A stretch of 64,000 nucleotides of DNA from Salminus brasiliensis (GCF_030463535.1 NC_132892.1:28512341-28576340), one strand, 5' to 3'; shown: positions 26,250 to 39,220, counted from the first letter of the stretch. The notes: a model not told the origin generated them from the letters alone. Made by a program: numbers and translations.

Positions 26250-27060
26250 GTAACAGTTAATTTAATTGCATTAATTACGAAATGTTAGAATGTATTTAAC
26301 GGCATAATTATTTTGAATAGTAGAATTTTTAATTGCATTAACTCTTAATGTTTTAATTTATTCTATTGCATACTTTTTGGGATGTTAGAAATTGTTTCAT
26401 TGCAATAATTATTGACTGTTGATATGGAATTTACTATTTAATTTATTATATATCAACATAGAATTTAATTCAACTGCATCAGTTTTACAGTCTTAAAACC
26501 AACCCACCCTCATTAGTTTTGCAATGTTACAATTAATTTAATTGCATTAAATATGGACTGTTAGAATGTATTCAACTGCATAATTTTTGAATGCTTAAAT
26601 GTTTAATTGCATTAATTATTGAATGTTGGAATTTATTACATTGTATAATTGTATTCAATTCAAATGCATCAGTTTTGCAATGTTACAATTACTTCAATTG
26701 CATCAATATTGTATAGTTGGGATTTACTTAGTTGTGTTAATTATAGAATGTCTTTTTTATATTCTAGAATTTACTTAATTGTAGTAATTATAGGACTTTA
26801 GAATCAATTGCATACGTTTTGGAATTTAAAAAATAACTTAATTCTATTAATCATGAAGTTAAAATGTATTTACTTGTATGAATTTTTAAATGTTAAAATT
26901 TAATCATCTGCTTGAAATGATTTAGCTGCTTCAAATCAAAGAATCAATATGTCAATATTAAAATATATAACAGCATTGATTGATGTGAAGTGACACTGAT
27001 TTTGGAATATTAAAATATGTTTAATTGCATCAAAGTTAGAATGTTAGAAAAGCTGTAATT
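26250..27060. repeat. Very degenerate AT-rich repeat (attgcattaattat...gaatgttagaat)
   Basis: Words such as tttaattgcattaatt and gaatgttagaattta recur irregularly for about 0.8 kb. It looks like an old minisatellite decayed by mutation. No gene is recognised. Confidence 0.65.
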
Positions 27061-27939
27061 GATTAGAACAACATTCAGTAAAGTGTGTGATTCAAAGAAT
27101 CAAGTAATGTAAAAATCCCTCCAGAAACTCTTCAGATATTCCATGTTTATGTTAACTGTTCTTCCAGTCATATTTGAGTAACCAGTATACTACTTTAGAT
27201 TTCATGCAGATTTCCTGATGCACTGAAGCGTTTCTTTGAGAGACACAATCGATCTGAATCAGTACTGGCAGGTTTAGGGTTGCGTATTCATAGTGAGGAA
27301 GTTGGCAGCCCTTCTTTGTGGTTGTACAAAGAACACATTACAGAGGAGAAACCCAAACAACTGCCCTTGAACTGGTGTAAAAAGGGTAACTTCCGCCAAC
27401 TCTCCGAAAATAGCACAGCGCTTTGCTAAGCTGTGAGTGAGTGGAAAACTCCACCACCACTGCGCTGAACCTCCTGGAGAACAGATGAAAAAGCAGAGCG
27501 CTGAGTCACTTGGGACGCAAGAAGATGCTCTCATCTTTTCTTTTTTTTTTCCTAAGGACTGCAGAAACCTCTGAGAACTTTAAGTGTTCTTTTTCCTTGT
27601 CTGAGTCAGGGTCATGTGATGTGGATAGTCTCAGGGGATTGGAGAAGAACATGGGGATGCCCTCATTCTGCCAGGAAGCAAGCCGCCTCAACGGGACGCC
27701 CGAATGCAGACTGAAAATACAACAACACTCCTGAGTGAGTGAGTGTGTGTGTGTGTGTGTTTAGACGTAGGTTTTTTCACTGGAATGAGACAAGCTGTTT
27801 GCACAATGTCGGGTGTGCATTTCTACCGTTAAAAATAGAGGTGCCAAAGCGGGTTGTTGATGCCGTAGAAGAACCGACTTTAGATTTGGAAACTTCGGTT
27901 CCCCAAAGACTCACTCAGCAGAGGCTTTATAAATAATGA

Positions 27940-28143
27940 TGTACGAGTCTGACTCTTTTTTTAGAGCCTTATGATGAGAAGGTCCTACAAGTGGCCCTGA
28001 AAAACCTGGCCCTGGCTACCATAGGCTTTCCAGGCCGACTGCTGGAGTCCCTCTACATTGTGGATGAGGGGATTGCTGGGCTACCCACCAAAGCAACTAA
28101 ACTCTTGCGGTGTCATTACTGGGAGGACACTTTTTCAGCTTAA
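27940..28143 (+). other. Coding-like 58-codon stretch, unrecognised
   Basis: A good acceptor (gactctttttttag, ending 27964) leads into an open frame of 58 codons to a TAA at 28141. The text is protein-like, without repeats (PYDEKVLQVALKNLALATIG, then GRLLESLYIVDEGIAGLPTK and LLRCHYWEDTFSA). Upstream the frame meets a stop 9 codons before. It may be a terminal exon, a piece of a retro-copied gene, or a fragment of a transposon protein. It lies in rims intron 1 on the other strand. Confidence 0.35.
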
Positions 28144-28482
28144 CATGACCATTCTGGTATGCTCTGGTGTACGCTGCTAAGACTAAAATACTTGGGTAAT
28201 TACTGTGGAATTACTCATTTGATACTCATATAATGCCCAAAAAGAGACCATGGAGACTCCAAATCCACCATAAATATGACCAGTCATAACTATAACCAGC
28301 CAAAACATTCACCGAACATAAGCACTGCTCTGTTGGCACAAGCACTAATGGCATATAGTGCTTGGACCCCGAATGATTGCCACTTGCTGTAAGTTGAGGA
28401 CGGATTTGATCTTTCATATAGGTTACGACCGAGTCCATAGAAATAAACATGTTCTTCTTCGATTCCACATGGAAACCAAATG

Positions 28483-28832
28483 CACTACATGGACAAAAGT
28501 ATTGGGACACCTGTTCATTCCTTGTTTCTTCTGAAATTAAGACTTTTGTTGGAGTAACAACACTCTACTGTCAAGGGAGAAAGGCTTTCTAGCAGATTTT
28601 AGAGCAACAACAAAGAGAATTCGACTGCATTCAGCAACAAGAGCAGCGTTAGTGAGGTCAGGATGTTGGATGATCACCACCCCACCTCGCCCCCAAGTCA
28701 TCCCAACAAGTCTTGGATGGAGCACCAACCATCATACCAGAGAACACAGTCAGTTCCACTGCTCCACAGCTCAATGCTGGGGAGCGTTATACCCCTCCTC
28801 TAGCCCACAACCTTAGGGAGCATTAGGCAGCT
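28483..28832 (+). mobile_element. Dispersed 0.5 kb element, right-truncated
   Basis: The left end cactacatggacaaaagtat is intact. The copy stops at the gcattaggcag box. Confidence 0.8.
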
Positions 28833-29052
28833 GTGTTTGTGTGCCAGCAATGAGTGTAAATTGAAGTGTATATAAAAAAAAAAAGCATAGAACCTTTCCA
28901 GCTTAGAACCTCAGACGGAGAAACCAAAAAACCTGTATCATGGATGACCAAATTCTCCTCACAGTTCACAGTTCACTCCCCAGTCTATACCGTTCCCATG
29001 TGGAAAACCACACTGTTAGAGCAGCCTGTTCTGACTTCATCATGGTTGTGAT

Positions 29053-29706
29053 TAGTGTTGCACTGATACTGATACTGTTTCGGTATCGGTGCTGATACTT
29101 GCACTTACACTCAGTATTGATATTGGCAATAGAGAACACTGATACCATGAAGCTTTTTTAACATAGAAAAATTTGGTTTGCATACTTTATGAAATCAAAT
29201 GTTTAAACAACCAGTAAACAGCCAATCATAAATAGTTATTACCATTAATGTTTACTGCATTGTGGCAATTTTCATTGTTTCATAGCTCTGAAACTTTTAC
29301 ATTTACATAATTTAGCTGACGCTCTTATCCAGAGCGACTTACAAGGTTACTCATATTACCGAGGCGGGCCAATGTAGTTTTAGGAGTCTTGCCCAAGGAC
29401 TATTATTGGTGTAGCGCTGCACAGTCACCCAGACCAGGAATCGAACCCCAGTCTCCCACATGGTGTGGTAGTGACACGTAGTGGTGTTATCTGTTTGCGC
29501 CACACCAACCACCAACCAATCAAATGTGCAGTTCATCAACCAATACATGCTGTTCTTTTTTTAAGGAGTGTCAGGATTTATAGCCATCTATTATTTGAGT
29601 ATTTAAGTCAGGTATCAGTATCAGCACTCGGTATCGGCAGATACTTGAAAATCTGATATCGGTATCACTATCAGAAAGGAAAAGGTGGATCAGTGCATCC
29701 CTAGTT
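29053..29706. mobile_element. hAT-like non-autonomous element with a SINE nested inside
   Basis: The left end is gtgttgcactgatactgata and the right end is tggatcagtgcatccctag, an imperfect inverted pair. Inner ends are rich in ggtatcggtgctgata-type words seen on both sides. The type is familiar from fish genomes. No transposase is present. Confidence 0.65.
29290..29512 (-). mobile_element. tRNA-derived SINE, near full length
   Basis: The minus strand reads an A-box-like gtggcgcaaacagataac, then the B box ggggttcgattcctgg, and ends in the tail gtaagtcgctctggataaga, agcgtcagctaaatt and atgtaaatgtaaaagt. The RNA polymerase III box order and spacing are right. It sits within the 29053-29706 element, so it inserted later. 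Confidence 0.8.
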
Positions 29707-30695
29707 GTGATGTCAAACATAGACTACTGGCCCTTTAAGTTCCTGGAGCAGTTTTGGCCCCCTTAATTGGACCCCCTTATGCAGGATGCTTTGTGAATGC
29801 AGGACCAAATGAGGGGAAACCCCACTCACTCTTCATCTGTCCTTCCTTCCTTCCGGTACAACACTCAATTCCTCTTCCCTCACTTCTTTCAGACAGGGTT
29901 TCCTCCCTCTCTCACTCTCTCACTCTCTCTGTCTCTCTCAGCCTGGCTGGTAATTATCACCCTATGAATACACTGGCAGAGAAAGAGGGAGCGAGAGATC
30001 GATGGGGAGATGGAGGATGGATGGATGGGGGAGTGTGAGGAGAGGAGGGACTATTTCTGTCCTGTCAGCTGCTTCTTGGCTAACGGCTTGGAAGGGCGTC
30101 TCTTTTCCTTTGTTGTTTTTCTCACATTTTCTCCTTCATCAGTACTTCTTCCTTCAGCGATGGAAAACACACAGGCATATTCATACACACACACATTCAT
30201 ACACACACAGATGTGTGTCAGCTGTTCGCTTTGTCAGGTTGAGTGAGACTCGAAAGCTGTGTCCAAAACTGTGCCCTATTCCCTACGTAGTGCACTACTT
30301 TGCAGTGTCCGAATGTTCAGTGCACTATAACATTCCCACCCTCTCTGAGGAAGCCAGGCAATGGCCAGATTAGGCGGTTTCCTGCTAAATAGGGCAGATT
30401 TTTCCAAATCAGGGCCCTTTACCAGGACTTTAAGAGTAACTGTGCAATGAGCAAACACAGGTCCCGCTGCTGAAGTACCGAGACTCTGATGTGCCCAAAG
30501 TTGCTGAGGAGACTCGACTTTCTCCATGTACTGGTTAGTGAAGCTGGCAGAAGGTGCACAATAGCTATACACAGTTCTGCTGCTGAAAAAGGGAGTGAGA
30601 AGTGATGGGTGAGCTATATGTATGGGTAGTAATACTTCTTTCACTGCTGCAAGTGTAATCCGATTGAGTTGTGTCCTATCATAAAAAAAAATTAT

Positions 30696-30740
30696 ATATA
30701 TATAAAATTATAAATTATATATATATATATATATATATAA
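30696..30740. repeat. (TA)n-rich tract
   Basis: Two TA runs are separated by ttaaattat-like text. Confidence 0.85.
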
Positions 30741-31009
30741 TTAACAAACACATGCAAATAAAATGGTTTTAAAGGCCTTATTAATTTCTAACTTATTTGT
30801 ACATTTTTAAGATATGAGCAGTTTATTATCATGCCATGTTGCTTTATTTTTGATGTTTACGTTTGGGTGCTTTTTCATGCATGTTGGTGCATTTTGTCCA
30901 TCTGGCAACCCTCTATGTAACGCACTCCGCTGTTGCACAGCAATGAGCTCACACTACCTTCTCAAATTCTGTTTCCTACAACAGTGCTCTGTACAGTGAT
31001 CTATATAGT

Positions 31010-31505
31010 GACCGCTACATCACAAACAAACCGTGTCAAAATAAAAGTCACTTCTACAAACAGGTGTGTCAAAATAAAAGTCACCAACACAAACAGACTG
31101 TGTCAAAATAAAAGTCACTAATACAAACAGTCCGGGTCAAAATAAAAGTCACTAATACAAACAGTCTGCGTCAAAATAAGTCACTTCTACAAACAGGTGT
31201 GTCAAAATAAAAGTCACTAATACAAACAGTCTGTTTCAAAATAAAAGTCACTTCTACAAACAGGCCATGTCAAAATAAAAGTCACTTCTACAAACAGACC
31301 GTGTCAAAATAAAAGTCACTTCTACAAACAGACTGTGTCAAAATAAAAGTCACTTCTACAAACAGGCTGTGTCAAAATAACATTTACTAATACAAATAGA
31401 CCGTGTCAAAATAAAAGTCATTTTTTACAACCAGACCATGTAAAAATAAAAGTCACTAATATAAGCAAACAAGCAGAACGTGTTAAAATAAAAGTCACTG
31501 ACACA
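31010..31505. repeat. 34-bp minisatellite, about 14 units
   Basis: The unit is gtgtcaaaataaaagtcact followed by tctacaaacagact, with variants at the ac(t/c)aa positions. Each good unit carries AATAAA on the plus strand. Confidence 0.93.
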
Positions 31506-31554
31506 AATGAGCAGAGCAGAGATGTGAACAAAAGCAGGATAAACATTTTTTAAA

Positions 31555-31612
31555 CCCTTGATTTCAGAAGAAACAATGAATGTCCCCATACTTTTTGTTC
31601 ATATAATGTATT
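31555..31612 (-). mobile_element. Dispersed 0.5 kb element, end fragment
   Basis: Only the terminal text is left (gatttcagaagaaacaatga; ttttgttcatataatgta). It adjoins the 34-bp minisatellite. Confidence 0.6.
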
Positions 31613-32219
31613 TAATAACATTAAAGTCATCTTAGATTATCTGTAGCACCTTCAGCTTTTAAGAGAGTAAGAAGGATTTCTTTCTTCTGAAACTTTTGTG
31701 AATCTGGCCCTGACTCTTTATTAAATGGGGAACTCAGCGTTCTGCAGCGAGCCAAACCTCCAACCTAAATTTACTGGGCTAAATGGGAATATTGCCAAAG
31801 CTCCAAAAGCTTGTCCGACCAGTAGCCACGAAATAAGGCCTTAATGAGTATGAGTGGGTCAGCTCAGGTCCACTTAGTGTAGATCCTTTCTGGAATCCAA
31901 ACACATGGTTATATAAGATGTTCTTTTGAAAGTAACCTTTTATGCTTTCTTCTTTATAAGTGGAGGAGAAAGAACAGGTGCTGGAAGAAGACCAGAGGAA
32001 TATCGATCAGCGAGCGGAGCTTCATAATCCAGCGTCTATTCTTATCCCAGTAAGAGGAGTGTCTATGAACAGGAGGGAAATGATGTGCTCTATAAAGAGA
32101 GGGGAAGAAGAAATGAGGAAATGGAGAGATGGAGTGATATAGAGAGACAGAGTGGAGAGAAGAGCCACCAGAAAGATAAATGACCTCTGGAGAAGATTAG
32201 TGGATATGGGAGTCCCTAG

Positions 32220-32640
32220 ACAATCTCTCTCACTCACTCTCTCTCTCTCTTTTCTTTTCTCCCCATCTTTTTCCTTTGTCTCTCTCCATGTCTCTTTTCT
32301 CTCTGTGTCTCTATGTCTCTCTCTCTTTCTTCCCGTCACTTTCCTCTCCTTGTCTCTATCTCCTTGTTGTTTTCTATTTCTCTCGTCCTCTCTCTCTCTC
32401 CCCATTTCTTGCTCTCTATTTCCCTTTTTTCTCTATCATCATTCCTCTCTCTCTGTTTACCTGTATCCCCTTTCTTTCACTTTTTTTCTCCCTATTTCTT
32501 CCACTCTCTCTCCCCATTTCTCTCTCTCTCTCTCTCTCTCTCTCTATTTCTGTCTTTCCTATGTCTCTCTCCACCTCTTTTTCTCTCAATTTCTTTGCTC
32601 TCTCTCTTTCAATCACTATTAGGCCTTCTCTGAGTTTATA
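32220..32640. repeat. CT-rich pyrimidine tract
   Basis: About 0.4 kb is almost free of purines on the plus strand, with a pure CT core at 32520-32545. It yields long Ser/Leu frames on all three plus frames, which shows they are not coding. Confidence 0.85.
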
Positions 32641-33043
32641 TGCTGTCTTTCAGAGGAAGCAAGTATTTTAAAGCAGAAAGAACTACAAGCATGTGCACAC
32701 ACACACCCAGACTCACACACACCTTGTTCCACAGTAGAAGGTGGGGTGAGATAGCTGTAGTTAGCTCATCAGCTCAGTCTAACTGCTGATGGCAGTGTTT
32801 GTTGTTGTGGTTGCTGCTGCTGTTGATGGCGGACCGATTTATGTATTTATAGACTAAAGTGCCTTTTGTAATGGACTCTATGCCTACCCACTCTCTCTCC
32901 ATCTCCACCTCCACCTCTCTCCACCCTCTCTCTCAGGTTGCCTGTTTGCTGCCTTCCAGTTTTAGGTCTGCAGTAGCTGTTTCCTGCTCAAGTGTGCTCT
33001 TCTATTCATACACACACACACGTTTGTTTTTATTCTTGTCAGT

Positions 33044-33046
<3 letters not shown>

Positions 33047-33107
<61 letters not shown>

Positions 33108-33136
33108 TATACACATATATATACACACACACACAT
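33047..33136. repeat. (TA)n then (CA)n microsatellite
   Basis: About 31 TA units are followed by a TA/CA mix. Confidence 0.95.
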
Positions 33137-33470
33137 ACTGTGTAAGATGTTTGGTCTGTGGCTCCTCCCTCTCAATCTGTTTGCTCTTAAATGTCCCATC
33201 TGTAGGTTAGAACCCCCATCACATGCTCTGAGGCCTTGCTGGGATTCAAACTTATGATCTCCTCACATTTGATGAGCAGCAGTTAGACCGTAGGGCCGGT
33301 CTAGAGCTGTGAAATTACACTACATAAAAACCCAGATCTGAGTAAATTCACCTTCCTGTTCTCACAGCTCTGAAGTGGGACAGCTGTCTAACTGCTTGCT
33401 TGCCAAGCCATAAGAGGTCATAAGTTCAAACCCCATTGTTCCCATCGACACCACAGCCACAGTTTGTCAG

Positions 33471-33832
33471 GGCAGGATGTTGGATGATTGCCATCCCATC
33501 TCATCCCCAACTCATCCTAAAAGTACTGGATAAAGCACCATCCATCACTCCAGAGAACACAGTTCTGCTGCTCCACAGCTCAATACTGGGGGGCTTTATA
33601 CACCTCTAGCCCACACCTGGCATTAGGCAGCATGGTGCCAAAAGGTTTATCATGCTTATCATATCTCCTCCAGAGAGTCCTATTCTATTGGCAGCACTTC
33701 TCTACAGAGACTAGACTGGACAAGCTCTGTGTGTGTGTGCGTTTACACATCTGTGTCAGCAATGGGTGCAACTTTAAGTAGCTGAATGCATTCATTAGAA
33801 GGGGTGTCCACAAACATTTGGACACATAGTGT
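33471..33832 (+). mobile_element. Dispersed 0.5 kb element, left-truncated
   Basis: The copy runs from gcaggatgttggatgattg to gtccacaaacatttggacac. It includes a GT-rich inner stretch at 33728-33740. Confidence 0.78.
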
Positions 33833-33957
33833 GTATGGTAACAATCGGTTGGGTGATATGGACTGCTGTTTAAACCTATTTGAGGTAAGAGCTTTGAGCA
33901 GGTATAATAATTAACTAGAGGACTAATATCAAAGCACTGCAGATGGCCACATTCCCA

Positions 33958-33958
<1 letters not shown>

Positions 33959-34001
<43 letters not shown>

Positions 34002-34009
34002 AGAGAGAG
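33959..34009. repeat. (CA)n then (GA)n microsatellite
   Basis: A CA run of about 20 units is followed by a short GA run. Confidence 0.95.
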
Positions 34010-34895
34010 AATGAATGGAGAATGAAGAATTCAGTACAAAAATGAAACAGGTTGAAAATAGATTTGGGACGTTAGCAGAAGCCAGAGAAGGAGCTGAATT
34101 TTTTAATATTTCAGGACGAGCTTCCAAGTGTGAGCTATTTCCAGCAATGATTCATAATTTAGCACACCGGCGTTTTTCTCCCAGAAACCCTGAAACCTTC
34201 CCCTTAGTTCAAAAGAGAAGAGAAACATGAACGAGAAATTATAATTCTAATAATAATGTGTTTTTTTCCATAATGTGAAGAAGTCTTTCTCAGTTTGAAG
34301 TAAAAAGCCAAAAACACAAAAATCCAGCCGCTAATGCTAATGCTAATGGCTAAAACAGAGAGGGGGGGGAAGGAGGCCTACGGAGAGGCGAAGGCTATAA
34401 AGAGCAAATTATTCCCTGAAATGACAAAGATTACAATTAGCGACCGACATGTGAGGCACATTCACACACACACACACACACACACTTGTGCTCACACAGG
34501 CCAGCTGTACATATTGGAGGCAGAGAAAAGCCAAAAGTGCTCTCAGCCTGTCCCCAGCCCTGTGTTTCCATGGTGTTGCCGGTTACCACTGGCAACAAGG
34601 AACATGTCAACATTGGAGACACTCTACTTGTCAGTCACACATGGCTAATAGTGCTCTGGCTATGTGTCCCAACTTCCTCCTCCTGGTGTGTGTTTATGGG
34701 GGCTTACCTATTTGTGAGCATACAGACAGCGTGGTTGGAGCTGTGTTGGCTACGAGGGGCTCAGGTAGGCCTGGAGCTGCCCGCTTTGATCTAATGCGCT
34801 CCATTAAAGATATCCTACATTTTCGGTGTATTTTTACTCATTTGTGCATCCATAACGCTCATAATTCAGATGCAGATATACACGAACCTACTGGC

Positions 34896-34996
34896 GCCAT
34901 GCCAATACTCCAACAAAAGCAGGTTAAATGCTTACCCCTGATTTCGGAAGAAAGAATGAATGAGCGAGTGTCCCAATACTTTTGTCCACGTAGTGT
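34896..34996 (-). mobile_element. Dispersed 0.5 kb element, end fragment
   Basis: It has ctccaacaaaagcaggttaa and cccaatacttttgtccacgt. Confidence 0.75.
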
Positions 34997-35386
34997 ACAT
35001 GACGTCCACGACTTACCTCCTCTGCATAGCCCACCAAAGAGAGTCAACCACAAAAAAAAAAAAAGAAAAGTGAGGGCTAACAGTTAGCTAGCAGTTAGAA
35101 CATGCACCAATGCTAGTGGCCACTGCCATAGCAGCCAAGGTCTGGTACCCCTCATGTTTTGCGAGCAGTCCTGGCTCAGCCATTGCCCCGGGCTCATATA
35201 TGTGGAAACAGTGTGGTAATCCCCTTCCCTCGCTGTTTACCTTTATAAAGGTACATGGTCACAGTCTCTCCATCACCAATGACAGCAACGTAGCCATTGC
35301 AGCAGAAGCCGAAGCAGCACCCCTTGCTATTAGCTCTAAAGAGCTAAAGTGACCGTCACTTGTAGGACATATAGCTACGTTGCTTA

Positions 35387-35565
35387 CATTTACATTACAT
35401 TTAAGGCATTTAGCAGACGCTCTTATCCAGAGCGACTTACAAAAGTGCTTTGCTATTTACCCAAGAAAAACCACAGCTAGTTTGAATAGACTAAAAATTC
35501 AAAGATACTCTAAGTTTAGACTCTACTAATCACAAGCCAGTAAAGTGACCACTCTACTATTCGCT
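35387..35565 (-). mobile_element. SINE-tail-like repeat
   Basis: It is nearly the same text as 57352-57540 (tttagcagacgctcttatcc; acttacaaaagtgctttgct; agtaaagtgaccac). No tRNA-like head is visible. Confidence 0.65.
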
Positions 35566-36783
35566 CAAGTCATTGGTGATGAAGAGACTGGGCCCATGTA
35601 CCTTATCAAACGTGAACAATGAGGGCAGGGGTTCACCACAACACTAGTTAGCTAGCAGTCACCTACAAAAACAAGAAAGATCCAGCCGATTTTTTTTGGC
35701 TGCCATACCGTCTTTTAGTTCCTCTAAACCACGAAACTCTTAATGAAGCTAACAAGCCAGTAACGTCCAGGTCACAAGTTCAAAATCAGCATCATGGGGG
35801 AATTCTTAATACAACGTACGCCACACTCGGACTGGAGTAGTTGGTAGAACTGACTTGGCAAGTTCGACTCGCGAGAACAAACTCTCGAGGACGGGAGGAC
35901 GCTGTACGGTCATTTTGCAATTGGAACAGCAGCGCGGTGCGTAATGCATTCTGGGATATTTGGTTACGTCCTAATGCATCCTCCATAACACAGGCGGAAC
36001 AAGAACCCTTCCGGGCATTCGGACTGTGAGCTTTTGAATGGAGCAGTACCTGGGCGAAGACGTTTCACAGGAAGTCCACAAGAACACAAGTTCAGACCTG
36101 AATGCAGACTGAGAATCGGAGAAGTTCGGCCCCTGGTTCATTTGTTTCATTTCTTATTTTTGATTGGAGAATAAAATCAAAAGCACAAAAAGAAAAGAGA
36201 CACTGAGTTTTAGCTTGTTTGGTAGAAAATGGTCTGTTTTTAATAGAGGTCTATGGAGATATCATTTTTTAATATTCTTGGGAATTGCACCTTCTTACTT
36301 ACTAGCCTTGTCAAACACATGCAACTTGGCGGACAACCGGGGAGGCTAACCCAGCCCTTGGAGTAACAGCCTCAACAAGCAATTAAAAGACCAGTGTGTT
36401 ACAACTTAAGAAACCTGGTAATACACAGGGTCACCAAGATCAAGATTCCTGTTGTTACGTGGAGGTGAATGTGTTTGTGTATGCTGTTGTACATACGGCT
36501 TGAACAGGTGCTGCTCTCACACACTTTTTTATCTCTTTCTCTTCAGTAATGATTAGCTGTAGCTTGTGCTCAAGGCTGCAGTCACACACACACACACACA
36601 CACACACATAAAGTCAGCACAAACTAAATTATTGGACCATGTTGGTTCAGCTGGTCTGTTCTCAGTATTAAACACATACACTCCCAGATCAGCCTACTCA
36701 CCCATCATACCTCCAGTGCTGCCTGCGCTTTGCTTCCCTAGTTTCTTTAGTAGTGTGCACTGTTAACCCTGATAGGTTCAATA

Positions 36784-37115
36784 TAGGGCTGGGCGATATG
36801 GTAAAAATACTATATCACGATATTTAAAGACATTTTCACGATACACGATATTTATCATGATACATCTAATCACTAAATACATCAGTAGCGACAGATTCTT
36901 AAAAACGGCTTTTCAGATGCTCTCCCAGACTGACTACAGTGGTTTTTATTCAGCATCTGCTGCTCTTTATCTAATTAAGCCAGACTAACATCTTACACTG
37001 TTTGTAATGAAACCTGCAGGTGGTCAGTGTTCTTTAAGCATTAACAGTATCCTCGATATGCTTAGAAAAGCATATTGTGTATCTTGGTAAAAATAAATAT
37101 CAGGATATGATAAAA
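36784..37115. mobile_element. hAT-like element fragment
   Basis: It begins agggctgggcgatatggtaa. The inner sequence near 37035-37070 (acagtatcctcgatatgctt) is the reverse complement of text in the 505-1393 element. The right terminal repeat is not found. Confidence 0.55.
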
Positions 37116-39220
37116 TTCTAGTTTAATCTAAAAAAAAAAAAAAACAGATAACTTGTTGCCTAAAAAAAATAGTAATGGCATCTCTTAAAAGTAATATAAC
37201 TGAGTTGCACTAAATGAAAATAATCCTGTAATTAAAGTGAACTAGTTAAAAGTCGCTATGGCTCACATTCCCAGTTTATGAGCAGTTGCTTTCACTTAAG
37301 ATAATAATAATAATGGCCTCAGGAGTGACCCATCAAGGTGTTTGTGAAGCACATAAGCGTTGCTCTTTTGCACATGTGCGTCAATTTAGGAGCGTCAACC
37401 CTACCAAAAGCAACCTAACGTGACATGAAATCCCCCCGGCTGACTTCTGTGTTAACTTTTGAACATGACACGTGACTGCCAAGCCCCTCTAAGTGCCCTC
37501 CGTCCCTGAAGTAAAAGTCATTAGTCTTGGCTATGTAGACTCTTGCTGTGTTTGACCCTATCCTGTTTGGATTTTGACTATGGAATGATTTACCTGCCTG
37601 CCTGTGTTTTAACCCCTACATGCTCTAATAATGGTAAACTTTAGATTAACCAAAGTTGGATGGATGGATGGTGGATAACCAAGTCTCTCTCCACACAAAA
37701 ATTAATCCATTAATTCATTAAAAATGGCTTCATTTTTGAGTTAGTTTGCCTTATCCGGCTTAAGTGATCTCAACTTTTTGCAGTATTTAAGTTAGCTATA
37801 GGTTAGTGTGAGTGTGGAAAGTCCTGAAACTGGACATAGTCCCCCTACAGTGCTCAGCCAATGGGGTGCATGTAAATATTTTATTTATTTATCGTTCTAT
37901 TTTTAATAAATTGATGGGGGGGGGGTTATAGTGGTTTGTAGAAGGTAGTAATAAAGGGTAGTGTAAGACCCTGCACTTGTGCTTACACCCCCCTGTTAGC
38001 TCAGCCTCACCCCATTACAAAACTAGAACTCTGAGTCGTGATACAGGACAGGCTATGACTCAATCGTCTGGACAATGCTCTGAATTTCCTCGCTAGAAAA
38101 GCTGGGGGGGAAAATTACATAACCTCGCCTCGGTTCTGCTATCACGTCATTTCCGTTTGATTGTGACAAGTGCTGCTAAGGTGATGACGAAACAAAACGT
38201 CATGGGCACGACAACCAGTTTCCTGAACCAGATGGGAAGAGCTTAGAAGGTCTGAAGAGCTCAATAGGGAGGCACGTGCAGGCTGTAGAGATTACATTAT
38301 ATACCCAATAGGCTATAGAGTAGACTATACACTGTACACAGCACAATCGACTACCAGTGCAGACCAGATGTGCACACTAGACCACTAGAACGAGCCAGTC
38401 CACTAGGACCCCCACACCACTTAACCACACCCCGGCTACATGTATTATATGATGGCTAATGCGCGTGCTGCACGCTAGCTTTTTATCCCCTCGCCGCGCT
38501 CGTGCACTCTCTCGCCTCGTGTTTGTGTGTGTGTGTAAAGAAACCAGAGAAAGAAGAAGGTGGTGGCAACGCTGAGGAGCAACCGTGATGCCCCTGGAGG
38601 AGCGGTGGGGATGTGGGCTGGTTGGAAGGGGACGAGGAGAAAGGAGGGGGGGGGGGGGGGGTAAAGGGATGGCACGCTGGAGGAGTATGATTCATCCTCA
38701 GACTCGTGCATGGCACACCCCAATTCTCCACGGTCCACCCAACCCCAACTCACTTGACCCCCTTCTATCTAACCAACGTTCAAACAAACACACGCTATAG
38801 ATTTCTGGCTCGAAGTGCTGCTCGAGCTCTTCACAGCCATGATGTTCCACCTCCACTTCCAGCATGTGTCTTCAGCTCGGCTGGGAACGTGAGCTATTAC
38901 AAGCTAAGCAGGGCTGGAAGCCGGGCTAGGCGTGTAGCTCGAGCCCCAAGCCAGGTTCAATCACTACCAACCCATTGTGACGCTTCACACGGCGTTCTGA
39001 TGGAAGGCGCTTGTCGCTTTGGTCTTCACACCATCAATCTATTATGACGCTTTCATGGCGAGACGTCACAATCGCGGCGTTCTAATGAAAGGGCGCTTCT
39101 CGCTAGCTTTGGTCTTCAGACACCTTTACTTATGAATGGGCGTGTATATGTGTGTGTGTGTGTGTGTGTGCAAGCGAGCGCGCGCGCGCGTCCACCAATG
39201 GGAAATCTACCCAGCCTTAC

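Larger units (their letters stand above)
17547..39220 (-). other. rims1-like intron 1, remaining sequence
   Basis: The intron is 21.7 kb. Outside the listed repeats, I see nothing gene-like at 17550-18170, 19560-20880, 21640-23200, 24600-25300, 25490-26250, 27060-27940, 28150-28480, 29710-30690, 31620-32220, 34000-34890, 35000-35386, 35570-36780 and 37120-39220. A simple (CA)n is at 36583-36607. The last 1 kb before exon 1 has poly-G (38648-38660) and CpG-rich text like the promoter side. Confidence 0.6.

Noticed and set aside
30276..30644. 122-codon minus-strand frame
   Set aside because: It overlaps a segment (ccctattccctacgtagtgc) typical of fish non-autonomous elements, and no protein family is recognised.
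31010..31505. 34-base units resembling CRISPR repeats
   Set aside because: There are no variable spacers. Units are head-to-tail.
32152..32671. Long Ser/Leu-rich frames as a secreted or membrane protein
   Set aside because: All three plus frames are open across a CT-rich tract, so this is a composition artefact.
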